NCBI GenBank assembly: GCA_001000065.1
Contig: LCGZ01000001.1
Span: forward strand, 1 to 64,000
Direction of reading: 5' to 3'
Length of the DNA stretch: 64,000 bases
Source: a candidate division TM6 bacterium GW2011_GWF2_43_87
Lineage (GTDB): Bacteria; Babelota; Babeliae; Babelales; Babelaceae
In this document: positions 9,685 through 18,572 of the stretch, piece after piece
Numbering within the stretch: the stretch's first letter is position 1
Layout of the letters: every line of letters begins with the position of its first letter
The notes under the pieces: model-generated
Told to the model about the DNA's origin: nothing
Database searches by the model: none
What the model saw: the letters and a program-made list of their open reading frames with translations, nothing else
Translations under genes and position numbers: made by a program

Positions 9685-10044
9685 ATATTATTATTCCTTA
9701 AAAAAATTTAGAACTCTTTCAAAAATCCTTCCCCTGTAAGTATACATTGAAGTACTTTATTTTCCCATCCGCAACCTATTCGGCAATTCAGACCTTATCG
9801 ATTACTTATTACCTAGATCAACACATTGAACCGATGCGTTTTTCGTACAACTGCAATTACTATACCCATTACCCTAAAACTAAAACTTATCATTTTGCTA
9901 CAACAATAAAACCCTCACTTCCTTTCCATACTCTAAATTACATGCTACTCTCTCTTGGCAAACGCATAGAACGGCAACACTGCGCTCCCACTTACTGCGT
10001 AACACCGCACAACAACGGCTAGAGACAGCCAAAAGGAGATTGTC
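9685..10044. other. Intergenic gap without a supported gene
   Basis: This 360-base gap separates two divergent genes and must hold promoters for both. A 91-codon plus-strand open frame (9747-10022) is rich in Tyr, His and Thr, has no ribosome site and no recognisable motif, and I do not accept it. I see no RNA gene or strong repeat. Confidence 0.5.
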
Positions 10045-12228
10045 ATGTCCCGTGTAAAAGCCCTTCTATTAACCCTCACGCTGCTGCCTATCGCACTAGT
10101 GGCCAGTAACAGCACCGATGACAATCTAAATAACCACAAAAAACAGCTTCAACTCTTTGTCGGCCGCACACTAAATACTTTTCGCAATCGCCACCTCCCC
10201 CTCTTTCAGCCACCTAAGGAATGTTGGAGCGTCATCGCATCATTTCTAGGCACTAATGACAAACTCTCGCTCAGGCTCGTCTGCACCGGAACTCGCGCTC
10301 TCTTTGAAGGGTCCGAGAAAGAAACTCCTGCTATTGAGCTAAAAAACATCGAGTTTCATTTACCAAAAGGCGCAGTGCTAGATGAAAACCTCAAGAAAAA
10401 GATTACTTCATTTGCGAGCAGTCGGTGCATTAAGTCCGTACTGAGTAAATATGGCCAACTCGACCTTCCTTGGCTATACTTACTCGGTCCTCATATCAAA
10501 AAGATCGTTAGTCTCGATAAGATCAATAAGTCTTGCGGGGAAAGCAAGATCAACCACAAAGAATTTCAACTTCTTCTAGACCGCAGTCCCTTACTAACCA
10601 CCCTTACGCTGAAAAAAAGCACTTATGAAGTAGATTTTGGAAAAATCAACTTGAAACAACAGCAAAAACTCACTAAGATCTCTCTCTGCCAGATAGACTT
10701 AGATAAAAAAGGACTGCAAAACATCTTTTCCTCCTGCGCGTTAAAAAAACTAAAACTAAAGCTTAATAACTTCCTCGACTTTCCATGCCAAGAGCTCGAT
10801 TGGAAAAAACAAGATAAACTTAAAACTCTTTTCCTGGGCTACAAAAACATCGACGGCACGTATTTTCAGAACGCCCTGTTCCATTGTTCCAACCTCACAA
10901 ATCTCAACCTATCCGACTGTACATGCAAAGAATTTGCTACGCTTAACTGGCAACAACAACGCAATCTGAAAATACTTTGTTTAAAAGACTGCAAACTAGA
11001 TACACAAGCTCTTCAGAAAATTCTAGACCAATGCACGGGACTCATTGACCTCAACCTACAGAATTGCAAAAGCGTGGCCTTTGAAGAGCTCTCATGGAAT
11101 AACCAGTGCAACCTCAAGAATCTTAACTTATCTTATACCTCGATCACAGAACCAGACCTTCAAAACATCCTGGATAACTGTTCACAACTTACAAACCTCG
11201 ACATTTCTGACTGCCGTAAACTAGCCTTCACCACAATTAAGTGGCACAAGAACCTCAACCTCAAGAACCTTGACTTATCCTGGACCTCGATCACAGGACC
11301 AGACCTTCAAAACATCCTGGATAACTATCCACAACTTACAGACCTCAAATTTAGAGGCTGCCACAAGCTGACCTTTACTACACTCAATTGGAAAAACCAA
11401 TGCAACCTCAAGAACCTTGATCTATCCTACACCTCGATCACAGAACCAGAACTGCAAATCATCCTGAATAACTGTCCACAACTTACAAATCTCAATCTTG
11501 AATACTGCTCTAACCTAACCTTTACTACACTCAATTTGAAAAACCTATGCAACCTCAAGAACCTTGACCTATCCGATACCTCGATCACAGAACCAGAACT
11601 GCAAAACATCCTGGACACCTGCCCAACCCTTACAGACCTCACTTTTAAAAACTGCGATAAGCTAACCATTAATAAGCTCAATTGGGAAAAACAGCGTAAT
11701 CTCAAAGCACTCATTATGGAAGGCATCGCAATCACAGAGCGTAATTTCCTCATGATCCCAGCACTATGCCACAATCTCTGTAAACTAAACCTATGGGGCA
11801 AAGACTGCACAACAAAAAAAGAGATTAGATATCTTTGGAGCGATGTATATAACGAGCTCATTGAAGAAAAGTTTGGCCCACGACTTGAGAACGCCTACTA
11901 CATTGACCTATCTAAAACCGCCATCACAGACGAAGGGCTCCAGTACTTCCTCTCCACCTGCAAATTTCTAATCATGCTAGACCTTAACAACTGCACCAAA
12001 CTTACGTTCAACAAGCTTGATTGGAAAAAACAAAATTGCCTCCATTTTGTTTTTTTAAACAACACAAAGATTACTGTTAAGGGACTAGACGCACTATTAC
12101 ACAACTGCCCTGCTTTAATAGGGATTGACCTATCTGACTGCATTGAGCTTCCCGAAAAAATTCAACAGCACTATGACGAATTTGACGAAATCGACGAACT
12201 GCGAGAAAGACTAAAACTACTTCTTTGA
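10045..12228 (+). CDS. Secreted F-box / leucine-rich-repeat protein
   Basis: This 727-residue protein starts at ATG after AAAAGGAGATTGTC. A signal peptide (VKALLLTLTLLPIALVAS) is followed at about residues 50-90 by an F-box-like segment (PPKECWSVIASFLGTND, then LRLVCTGTRALF). Some 20 leucine-rich repeats of the FBXL/AMN1 cysteine-containing type follow (LKNLDLS, LTNLDISDC). In eukaryotes the F-box recruits Skp1 and the ubiquitin ligase SCF while LRRs bind substrate. Several amoeba-associated bacteria export F-box proteins to redirect host ubiquitination; that role is inferred here. Nearly identical 147-bp units lie within 11.1-11.75 kb. Its end overlaps the convergent gene at 12217 by 12 bases. 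Confidence 0.8.
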   Translation: MSRVKALLLTLTLLPIALVASNSTDDNLNNHKKQLQLFVGRTLNTFRNRHLPLFQPPKECWSVIASFLGTNDKLSLRLVCTGTRALFEGSEKETPAIELKNIEFHLPKGAVLDENLKKKITSFASSRCIKSVLSKYGQLDLPWLYLLGPHIKKIVSLDKINKSCGESKINHKEFQLLLDRSPLLTTLTLKKSTYEVDFGKINLKQQQKLTKISLCQIDLDKKGLQNIFSSCALKKLKLKLNNFLDFPCQELDWKKQDKLKTLFLGYKNIDGTYFQNALFHCSNLTNLNLSDCTCKEFATLNWQQQRNLKILCLKDCKLDTQALQKILDQCTGLIDLNLQNCKSVAFEELSWNNQCNLKNLNLSYTSITEPDLQNILDNCSQLTNLDISDCRKLAFTTIKWHKNLNLKNLDLSWTSITGPDLQNILDNYPQLTDLKFRGCHKLTFTTLNWKNQCNLKNLDLSYTSITEPELQIILNNCPQLTNLNLEYCSNLTFTTLNLKNLCNLKNLDLSDTSITEPELQNILDTCPTLTDLTFKNCDKLTINKLNWEKQRNLKALIMEGIAITERNFLMIPALCHNLCKLNLWGKDCTTKKEIRYLWSDVYNELIEEKFGPRLENAYYIDLSKTAITDEGLQYFLSTCKFLIMLDLNNCTKLTFNKLDWKKQNCLHFVFLNNTKITVKGLDALLHNCPALIGIDLSDCIELPEKIQQHYDEFDEIDELRERLKLLL
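11100..11760 (+). repeat. 147-bp tandem repeats inside the LRR gene
   Basis: The motif acctcgatcacag recurs at 11137, 11284, 11431 and 11578, exactly 147 bp (49 codons, two LRRs) apart. A degenerate fifth copy (gcaatcacagag) lies at about 11725. Flanking bases are also similar, so the units arose by recent in-frame duplication. Confidence 0.85.
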
Positions 12229-12678
12229 TAAGTGCAATGCCGCAATCGAATTTGCTAAAAACTTAACATCCGGCTCATCAATGTCCATTTTAGAGGACTT
12301 TTGTAAAGAGCTCATCTTGAGAAAATTGACAATCTTATGATGCTCGTTTAATAGCGCAACATCTAACGGAGTCTTCCCGAACTTATTTTTTATATTAAAA
12401 TTCGCACCCTTGCATGCCAACAGTTTAATAATCTTAAGACACCCATTCTCCGCCGCCGCATGCGCCGCTGTTCTACCACAATCATCTACTTGATCCAGAT
12501 TAGCACCTTGTAAAAAATATCCATAAAAAGCTTCCACATTCCCTTGAAGAGCCGCTTGATGTAACAATGGAATAGCAGGAAGCTTATTTTGACGTACTGC
12601 AGCCATGTCTTCAAAACATACTGTAAAAAAGCCCGCACAGACAAGCGCGTATAGTGATACCATTCTAACCATAGCCAT
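12217..12678 (-). CDS. Small ankyrin-repeat protein
   Basis: This 153-residue protein starts at ATG after AGAGGGGAT. The N-terminus (MVSLYALVCAGFFTVCFEDMA) looks like a signal peptide. Three ankyrin repeats follow: LLHQAALQGNVEAF, GRTAAHAAAENGCLK and GKTPLDVALLNEHHK. A short polar tail ends in LHLSKK. With only three repeats it is among the smallest of its type here. The stop overlaps the end of the convergent LRR gene by 12 bases. Confidence 0.8.
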   Translation of the reverse strand: MAMVRMVSLYALVCAGFFTVCFEDMAAVRQNKLPAIPLLHQAALQGNVEAFYGYFLQGANLDQVDDCGRTAAHAAAENGCLKIIKLLACKGANFNIKNKFGKTPLDVALLNEHHKIVNFLKMSSLQKSSKMDIDEPDVKFLANSIAALHLSKK

Positions 12679-12804
12679 ATCCCCTCTATATACATTTTAC
12701 TAAAAGCATTTTCCCCGTGCAAAAGTAGTGATCCACCACCCCGCCTCTCAATTATAACCACATAAAACAGGCCCCACTCCACCTTTGCATTTTCATTAGA
12801 CGAT

Positions 12805-12850
12805 AGGGGATGCCTCCTGCCCATAAAGCGAATGTGGGAGGTGTACCCCT
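12805..12850. terminator. Inverted repeat at the 3' end of the gene at 12851
   Basis: Arms aggggatgcctcc (12805-12817) and ggaggtgtacccct (12837-12850) pair over about 11-12 bp with one or two bulges. It sits directly after the stop of the minus-strand gene, where a terminator is expected, but lacks a clear T-run. Confidence 0.45.
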
Positions 12851-14464
12851 TTATAAAAAAAGCTCCCCATCATCTAGATCTTTACAAACCAGAACATCAT
12901 TTAACTTTTCTTTGACGCGAGCAAAGCTCACCAACTTTTCGACCGAGTCCTTTAACGACTCTTTGTTCAAAAAACGAGAAGTTAATGAACTTTCTAAAGG
13001 ATTGGCTAAAAAGGCTATAGCAGGTCCAAACAGTGGAACACTGGCCGCCCTCAAAACAGGATGCGGAGAACTGTATAAAATCGCTCCATGACTCTTTTGA
13101 TGCATCTGATGATTAATCAGCGCAATGCGCACTATCCGCTTACAGGCACCCTCCCCTAAAATAGAAAGTGTAAGCAATAGCTTTGATTTTTCACTTTGAA
13201 CTATCTTGAAAGAGATGGATCGTTTAGGGGTAGAAAGGCATTTCCCAAGCTCCTCATAATCCTTTGCGCTTGTACCCATAACCTTATTCAACGCCCCCAA
13301 CACGTTTGACTCCGTTGGCATCAGCCCCACTGAAACCTTGTTCCAAGAAAACGCATACGTAGCATTCTTACAATTACCCACGCCTCTAAACCACTGAAGC
13401 CGCGCATACGCATCATTAGCGTCATAAGCACCAAAGTCCGAAATAAACTGGTTAAGCTTTTTATGATCAACTCCCTCCTGAGGCAATAAACTAGAATCAA
13501 AACCCATAGACTTATCAGAAGATAAAAGCTCCCCAACCAATTTTACCAGACAGGTCTCTACACAATCAGCAAAATGACGACTACCAAAATTCTTAAGCGT
13601 AGGAACGAACAGATGTTTGGCCTGGATACGCGCAATAACACGCTCTTCAAACGTAGCGTTTAAAGAAAGCTTCTTGTAAAAATCCAGTGGATATTTTTGC
13701 GAACAAAACTGGTTAAACGCCTGTGTATCAGAGCAGAATATCTTTCGCCCTTCCGCCGTAAAAATCCTTTTTTTACACAAAAAAGCCACGTCGGCAAAGC
13801 CTTTTATAAAGTCACACAAGGCTCGTCTGTCCATCGAAAAATCACAAAAAAACGCTAGAAATAGGGTCAGAGGGAAGGTCTTATCATAGGACCCTTTCGA
13901 CCACTTCATAGCATCAACAAGTAACCGCAACTTTCTCCAAAGCTTCGGGCACCTTATCTTCTCATTTGAGTCACCCAAAAGCTCCACCACGGTCCTTAAG
14001 GTATGCGCAACACAATACTTAGAATACTCAGCCCCACTAGCCTCCTTTGTCACCTCACCAATTTTAGTTCCCATCATAAGCGAGGAATAAAAGAGCGCCT
14101 TCTCCGGAACAAACTCATCAGGACAAAATCGAGCAAGTGCAACTAAACAGCCAGACCAATAAGGCGGGATAACCGCAAATACAGACTTTCTAAGCGCAAA
14201 AGGCTCTTCCTCATCATCAATCTGCCAAAAAAGACTCTGCACTAAGGGCGTTAGAGGAGAAACCAACCGGCCATACACATACAAATTGCGCACAATATTT
14301 GGAGTTTTGCAGAGAACAAAACCGTGCAAAAAATTTAATCCCACGCTCTTTTTTAGAATATGACTGTCTAGATGGTACAGATCCTCTACTCCTAGGGCTG
14401 TCAAAGTACCAGTCCCCACTAAAAGCGTGGAAACCCAGCCACAGAGAAAAACTTTTTTAAACAT
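12851..14464 (-). CDS. Unknown secreted protein
   Basis: I chose the ATG at 14464, which begins one base after the mutS stop and gives a signal-like start (MFKKVFLCGWVSTLLVGTGTLTALG). An upstream in-frame start at 14518 would lie inside mutS. The product is about 537 residues with no motif I recognise. It is helical in character, Cys- and Lys-containing, with a weak hydrophobic segment near the C-terminus (VPLFGPAIAFLANP). The tight spacing suggests co-transcription with mutS, which is an odd partner for an exported protein. Confidence 0.6.
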   Translation of the reverse strand: MFKKVFLCGWVSTLLVGTGTLTALGVEDLYHLDSHILKKSVGLNFLHGFVLCKTPNIVRNLYVYGRLVSPLTPLVQSLFWQIDDEEEPFALRKSVFAVIPPYWSGCLVALARFCPDEFVPEKALFYSSLMMGTKIGEVTKEASGAEYSKYCVAHTLRTVVELLGDSNEKIRCPKLWRKLRLLVDAMKWSKGSYDKTFPLTLFLAFFCDFSMDRRALCDFIKGFADVAFLCKKRIFTAEGRKIFCSDTQAFNQFCSQKYPLDFYKKLSLNATFEERVIARIQAKHLFVPTLKNFGSRHFADCVETCLVKLVGELLSSDKSMGFDSSLLPQEGVDHKKLNQFISDFGAYDANDAYARLQWFRGVGNCKNATYAFSWNKVSVGLMPTESNVLGALNKVMGTSAKDYEELGKCLSTPKRSISFKIVQSEKSKLLLTLSILGEGACKRIVRIALINHQMHQKSHGAILYSSPHPVLRAASVPLFGPAIAFLANPLESSLTSRFLNKESLKDSVEKLVSFARVKEKLNDVLVCKDLDDGELFL

Positions 14465-14465
14465 C

Positions 14466-16874
14466 CTAAGCTCCAGCCGGCAATCTAAACTGTTCTGCCA
14501 GCTCCTGGGCCCGTGCAAGTACTACTGGCGGCAGATTAACTCGCTTAGCTACTTCAATACCAAAGCTACCATCGGCAAACCCTTTAACAATCTTATGCAA
14601 CAGCAAAATCCCTTCAGGCGTCTGCTTACTTGCTGCCTGGTATGCAACTATTCCAGGATGCAACGTCTCAAGCCTCTTTAACTCATGAAAATGAGTCGCA
14701 AAAAGCGCACGCGGCCGCACTTTTTCATGCAAATATTCAACCACAGCTTGAGCAATCGCAAGCCCATCATAGGTACTGGTTCCACGCCCCACTTCGTCCA
14801 AAATAACCAGGCTTCTATCGGTTGCACCATTGCAAATAAGCGCGGTCTCTTCCATCTCGACCAAAAAAGTACTCTTTCCCGCCGCTACCTGATCTGCAGC
14901 ACCAATACGGGTAAAAATTCGATCAACCAATGGCAAAACTGCTTTCTCTGCCGGCACCCACGATCCCGCCTGCGCCATAAGAACGATAAGGGCCACTTGT
15001 CTTAAGAAGGTTGATTTACCACCCATATTAGGGCCCGTAATAATCCATGTACGCTCTGAATCAGTCAATGCCACATCATTGCCCACAAAAGACTGTCCCA
15101 ACACAGCCGCAACTACGGGATGCCGCCCCGCCGTTATCATAATATCACGCCCCTCATGCATAACCGGACAGCTAAACCCAAACTCATGTGCGCTGCGAGC
15201 AAATCCTAAGAAGGCATCACACTGCGCAATTAGTTGCGCACTTTTCTTAAGCGCCATACCTACACGCTCAACTTCTGCACAAACCTGGGCGTACAATTCA
15301 TCTTCAAGAATCTCACTTTCACGCTCCGCGCGCGAAAGATCCCGTTCAAGATCTTTTAAAGCCGGCGTAGTATAACGCTCTGCATTGGTCAACGTCTGAA
15401 TTCGCTCGTAATCAATAGGAGCTTTATCACGGTGCGTCTTGGTCAACTCAATGGTATACCCCTGTGCACGGCTATACCGCACCTTAAGCGACAACACTTT
15501 AGTACGCATGCGCTCTGCCATCTCAAAATCAGCTAACGCTTGCGCTCCATTCTTCATAAGCATGCGCAGCCGATCCAATTCTTCATTAAAACCGGTACGT
15601 ATACGCCAAGTTCGAGAATGCTCATGGTTTATAGCACGCTCTAGAAGATTGAGAAGGTCACCAAAGTCATCAATCCCATCCGCCATGCGTCGCACCAATC
15701 CATTCTCTTCTCTATAAACACTCAATGCTCCCTTTATTTGGGCAATGGTGCCCAAACCACGGATAAGCGCACGATAATCTTGAAGCTGGGCTCGACGAAG
15801 TGCAATACGTCCTACAACCCGCTCAAAATCACCCGTCTCTTTCAAGAGAGCTAATAATTTTTCTCGCAACTGAAACTCACGAATCAGAAGTCCTACCGCA
15901 CCATGCCGCGCTTCAATAGACTCTTTTTTAACCAAAGGCCGCACGATCCACTTTCTGATCATGCGAGATCCCATCGGCGTAGCCGCGCGATCTAACACTG
16001 CAAAGAGAGTATGCTCATCCGAACCATCCGTACAATTTTTAACCAACTCCAGATTCCGCTGAGTTGCCGCATTCAAAAGAAGATAATCATCCGGCGTATA
16101 AAAAAAGAGTTGAGTGCACACCTCTAAAGCACGTTCTTGATTACGTTTTAGATAGTTAAATAAAAGGTTTAATGCCCCTTGAGGAGCTGGAATACGTTCA
16201 ACCATCTCAAGAGCCGCTGAATTTAACGAGGCGCACCAGGAGCTAAACGCTTCATTTGCACCCTCATCACTACGACTAAAAGGCATTAGAGTTGTCACAT
16301 ACCCCAACCGTCGAACTTTGGCTTCTAAAACTACCCCCTCCTTGGTCTGAGGAACCACAATTTCGTCCGGAGAAAACCGTTTTAGCTCTGCTTCAAGCTG
16401 CATAGCATCCGATTGTGCCACAAAGGTAACAAAAATCTGGCCCGTTAGAACTTCAACAAATGCACATCCATAGGCATCATCCGCAGGAAATAATGCAGCG
16501 CAGTAAGATGCCATACGTTCATTCAAAAGCCGTGCATCGGTTAACGTCCCGGGCGTCAATACATGGGTCACCCCACGCTCTACAATTTTCCCAGGACGCG
16601 CAGCCTCAAGCTGTTCACAAAGCACAACTCTAAAGCCCCCGCGCACCAATTTTACGAGGTAATGATTTAGAGCATGAACCGGCACACCGCATAGCGGAAC
16701 AGGATTACCTTCAAAGGTCCCCCGTTTGGTCAAAGCTATGCCCAAATAGGCCGCGGCTTTTTGCGCATCTTCAAAAAAAAGTTCATAAAAATCCCCAACC
16801 TGAAAGAGTAACAAGGCTTCGGGGAAACGTTCTTTAAAACCAAAATATTGTTGAAGAAGAGGAGTAACGCTCAT
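14466..16874 (-). CDS. mutS: DNA mismatch repair protein MutS
   Basis: MutS binds mismatched or looped bases and recruits MutL. The start MSVTPLLQQYFGFKERFP aligns with the family. The mismatch-reading motif is present as GDFYELFFED, the Walker A as GPNMGGKST, the Walker B as SLVILDEVGRGTST, and the conserved ATHFHEL. From the ATG at 16874 it has about 802 residues, slightly shorter than usual because the C-terminal tetramerisation tail is absent. A GTG at 16895 adds seven residues but lies at or before the predicted transcription start. The unknown gene at 12851 follows directly. An unusual inverted repeat brackets the promoter. Confidence 0.95.
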   Translation of the reverse strand: MSVTPLLQQYFGFKERFPEALLLFQVGDFYELFFEDAQKAAAYLGIALTKRGTFEGNPVPLCGVPVHALNHYLVKLVRGGFRVVLCEQLEAARPGKIVERGVTHVLTPGTLTDARLLNERMASYCAALFPADDAYGCAFVEVLTGQIFVTFVAQSDAMQLEAELKRFSPDEIVVPQTKEGVVLEAKVRRLGYVTTLMPFSRSDEGANEAFSSWCASLNSAALEMVERIPAPQGALNLLFNYLKRNQERALEVCTQLFFYTPDDYLLLNAATQRNLELVKNCTDGSDEHTLFAVLDRAATPMGSRMIRKWIVRPLVKKESIEARHGAVGLLIREFQLREKLLALLKETGDFERVVGRIALRRAQLQDYRALIRGLGTIAQIKGALSVYREENGLVRRMADGIDDFGDLLNLLERAINHEHSRTWRIRTGFNEELDRLRMLMKNGAQALADFEMAERMRTKVLSLKVRYSRAQGYTIELTKTHRDKAPIDYERIQTLTNAERYTTPALKDLERDLSRAERESEILEDELYAQVCAEVERVGMALKKSAQLIAQCDAFLGFARSAHEFGFSCPVMHEGRDIMITAGRHPVVAAVLGQSFVGNDVALTDSERTWIITGPNMGGKSTFLRQVALIVLMAQAGSWVPAEKAVLPLVDRIFTRIGAADQVAAGKSTFLVEMEETALICNGATDRSLVILDEVGRGTSTYDGLAIAQAVVEYLHEKVRPRALFATHFHELKRLETLHPGIVAYQAASKQTPEGILLLHKIVKGFADGSFGIEVAKRVNLPPVVLARAQELAEQFRLPAGA

Positions 16875-16878
16875 AAAT

Positions 16879-16958
16879 TCTTGACTCAATTGCACTGGAT
16901 TATAAATTCACTAAACCTATAAAGTAAAGTGTGTACAGACTGTGCAATTGAGTCAAGA
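16879..16958. promoter_or_regulatory. Inverted 17-bp sites bracketing the mutS promoter
   Basis: The sequence tcttgactcaattgcac at 16879-16895 is repeated as a perfect reverse complement at 16942-16958. Between them, on the minus strand, is a consensus TATAAT (16899-16904) with a weak TTTACT -35 about 18 bp upstream. One arm would therefore lie at the transcription start and the other just upstream of -35. The arm centres are 63 bp apart, close to six helical turns. This would suit a repressor binding two sites. It could instead be an RNA hairpin reading from the gene at 18489. Confidence 0.55.
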
Positions 16959-16992
16959 GTAAAACATTAAAGTATTCGATCGTGTTTAATTA

Positions 16993-18489
16993 TTACACGC
17001 CACCCATATAGTCACGTGATCCTTGCGGAAGAAGGCCTCCAAGAAGACTACCTATCCCACCAAACATACCTGCATCCTGAGCTTCTTCAGGGGGAAGAAC
17101 GATATCCATTAGCTGCTTAACCGCTTCATGCACCGTTTCAAGGCTACCGTAGTTATATTGACGCATTAAACAAACTAAACACTGAGTTATTTTCTTAGAA
17201 TGATCAATGTATTTTTGTTGCAGATTTATATCGCTACCATTGTCTTCTTTGTTACAAAGCATATATCCAAGCACGCGCTCAGACTCTCTAAAGAGTCGCT
17301 GGAGCCCGGCCAAAAGATCTGCGCACCGCAAGCGATAATTATGTTGAACAGAATGAGCTGCTAAATTTAAACTGTTAAAATCTAACTGCAATTCAGCTTT
17401 TTTCTGTTTTCTAGAAACAAGCTTCTGCAACGCAACTGTACGCTGTCTCTCCTGTTGAGGCGTTCGCACTTGCATTGCATTTAAAGTAGTAACGGTCTGT
17501 TCTAAAGAAACAATTTCTCGGTCTAAGAAATCAATATCAACTTTTATCTTTTTCCGATTATCATAATCATCAAACCAACTGGACATAACCCATTCCATCT
17601 CCGCCAACTTACTGTTCACAGTACGCACACAGAGGTTAAATTGAGTCTTATTCTCAACATACCACTTTAATGACGGAGTACTTTCCAAAATCTCGCCAAA
17701 CGGATAGTGTTTTTGCGCATATGATACAGGAATCGAAGCAACCTGTGAGAAGACAAAATTGCCTAAAGCAGAAGACGCCATACCCCATGCCATTGAGCCA
17801 ACCGAACGACCCAAATTCATGTACCATGGCTGCCCAGACGTAGGTTGTGCTGTGCCTTCAAGCAATCCAATCCGCTCGCGCAACTGCATTACTTCATCTA
17901 GCAACGACTGGTTAGAATCCTGCTGACCAAACCACTTGGTATAGTGGTAATAGCCTGCCAGAGCCAAAGCTCCAACACCAACCACTCCTGCCGCAGGACG
18001 CACTGCTCTAAAATACCAGAGATAGTTTTTGAACGCCTTGGCAGAATCTTCGATATGTTGAGTCATTTCAACGTCATTGCAGACCCATTCTGCACCTGTG
18101 CGAACTTTCCATGAAAGCATTTTGCGCGGAGGCAACTGCCGTTTTACAGGAGCAGGCTGAGGAGCCATTCCAGCTCCTGGATTCTGGCCTTGCTGCGCAT
18201 TCATTGCATGCTGCTGCAAAAAAGTCATAAGAGCCTTGGGCTTCTTAAAATATCTGGTAACCAACTGATTAAGTTGGGCCCCTTGTGGAATTCCCATCTC
18301 ATTTATAAAAAACTGCGTTAGCTTTTGTTTATCATTTGCTATGTTTTTAAATTGAGCAAATATCTGCTGTTGAGTCGGCATACCGCCATTTGGCTGCTGC
18401 ATAGCATGCAGAGCGCACGGCACCATTCCAACCATCAGCAAAGCAGCACATAACATACCCTTAAAGGGCGCATTAAAAGATATAGTCAT
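16993..18489 (-). CDS. Unknown exported protein with one internal membrane segment
   Basis: The ATG at 18489 follows GGAGG with 8 nt spacing; another at 18504 also has GGAGG, and 18525 would add more residues. The product is about 498 residues with a signal peptide (FKGMLCAALLMVGMVPCALHA), a Gln/Pro/Gly-rich region, one hydrophobic segment (AAGVVGVGALALAGYYHY) near residue 180, and a long coiled-coil-like part (LDREIVSLEQTVTTLNAM). The C-terminus is Gly-rich (GMFGGIGSLLGGLLP). I recognise no family. It may be an envelope-anchored structural protein, which is a guess. Confidence 0.6.
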   Translation of the reverse strand: MTISFNAPFKGMLCAALLMVGMVPCALHAMQQPNGGMPTQQQIFAQFKNIANDKQKLTQFFINEMGIPQGAQLNQLVTRYFKKPKALMTFLQQHAMNAQQGQNPGAGMAPQPAPVKRQLPPRKMLSWKVRTGAEWVCNDVEMTQHIEDSAKAFKNYLWYFRAVRPAAGVVGVGALALAGYYHYTKWFGQQDSNQSLLDEVMQLRERIGLLEGTAQPTSGQPWYMNLGRSVGSMAWGMASSALGNFVFSQVASIPVSYAQKHYPFGEILESTPSLKWYVENKTQFNLCVRTVNSKLAEMEWVMSSWFDDYDNRKKIKVDIDFLDREIVSLEQTVTTLNAMQVRTPQQERQRTVALQKLVSRKQKKAELQLDFNSLNLAAHSVQHNYRLRCADLLAGLQRLFRESERVLGYMLCNKEDNGSDINLQQKYIDHSKKITQCLVCLMRQYNYGSLETVHEAVKQLMDIVLPPEEAQDAGMFGGIGSLLGGLLPQGSRDYMGGV

Positions 18490-18572
18490 TGTAGAAACCT
18501 CCATAAAAGAACCTCCATTCTTCAAACCACCATTTTATCAAAACTTTATTGGCTTTACACCCCTACTCTTCT

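Noticed and set aside
9747-10022. 91-codon plus-strand open frame before the LRR gene
   Set aside because: Biased composition (Tyr, His, Thr), no ribosome site, no recognisable motif; it fills the promoter region of divergent genes.
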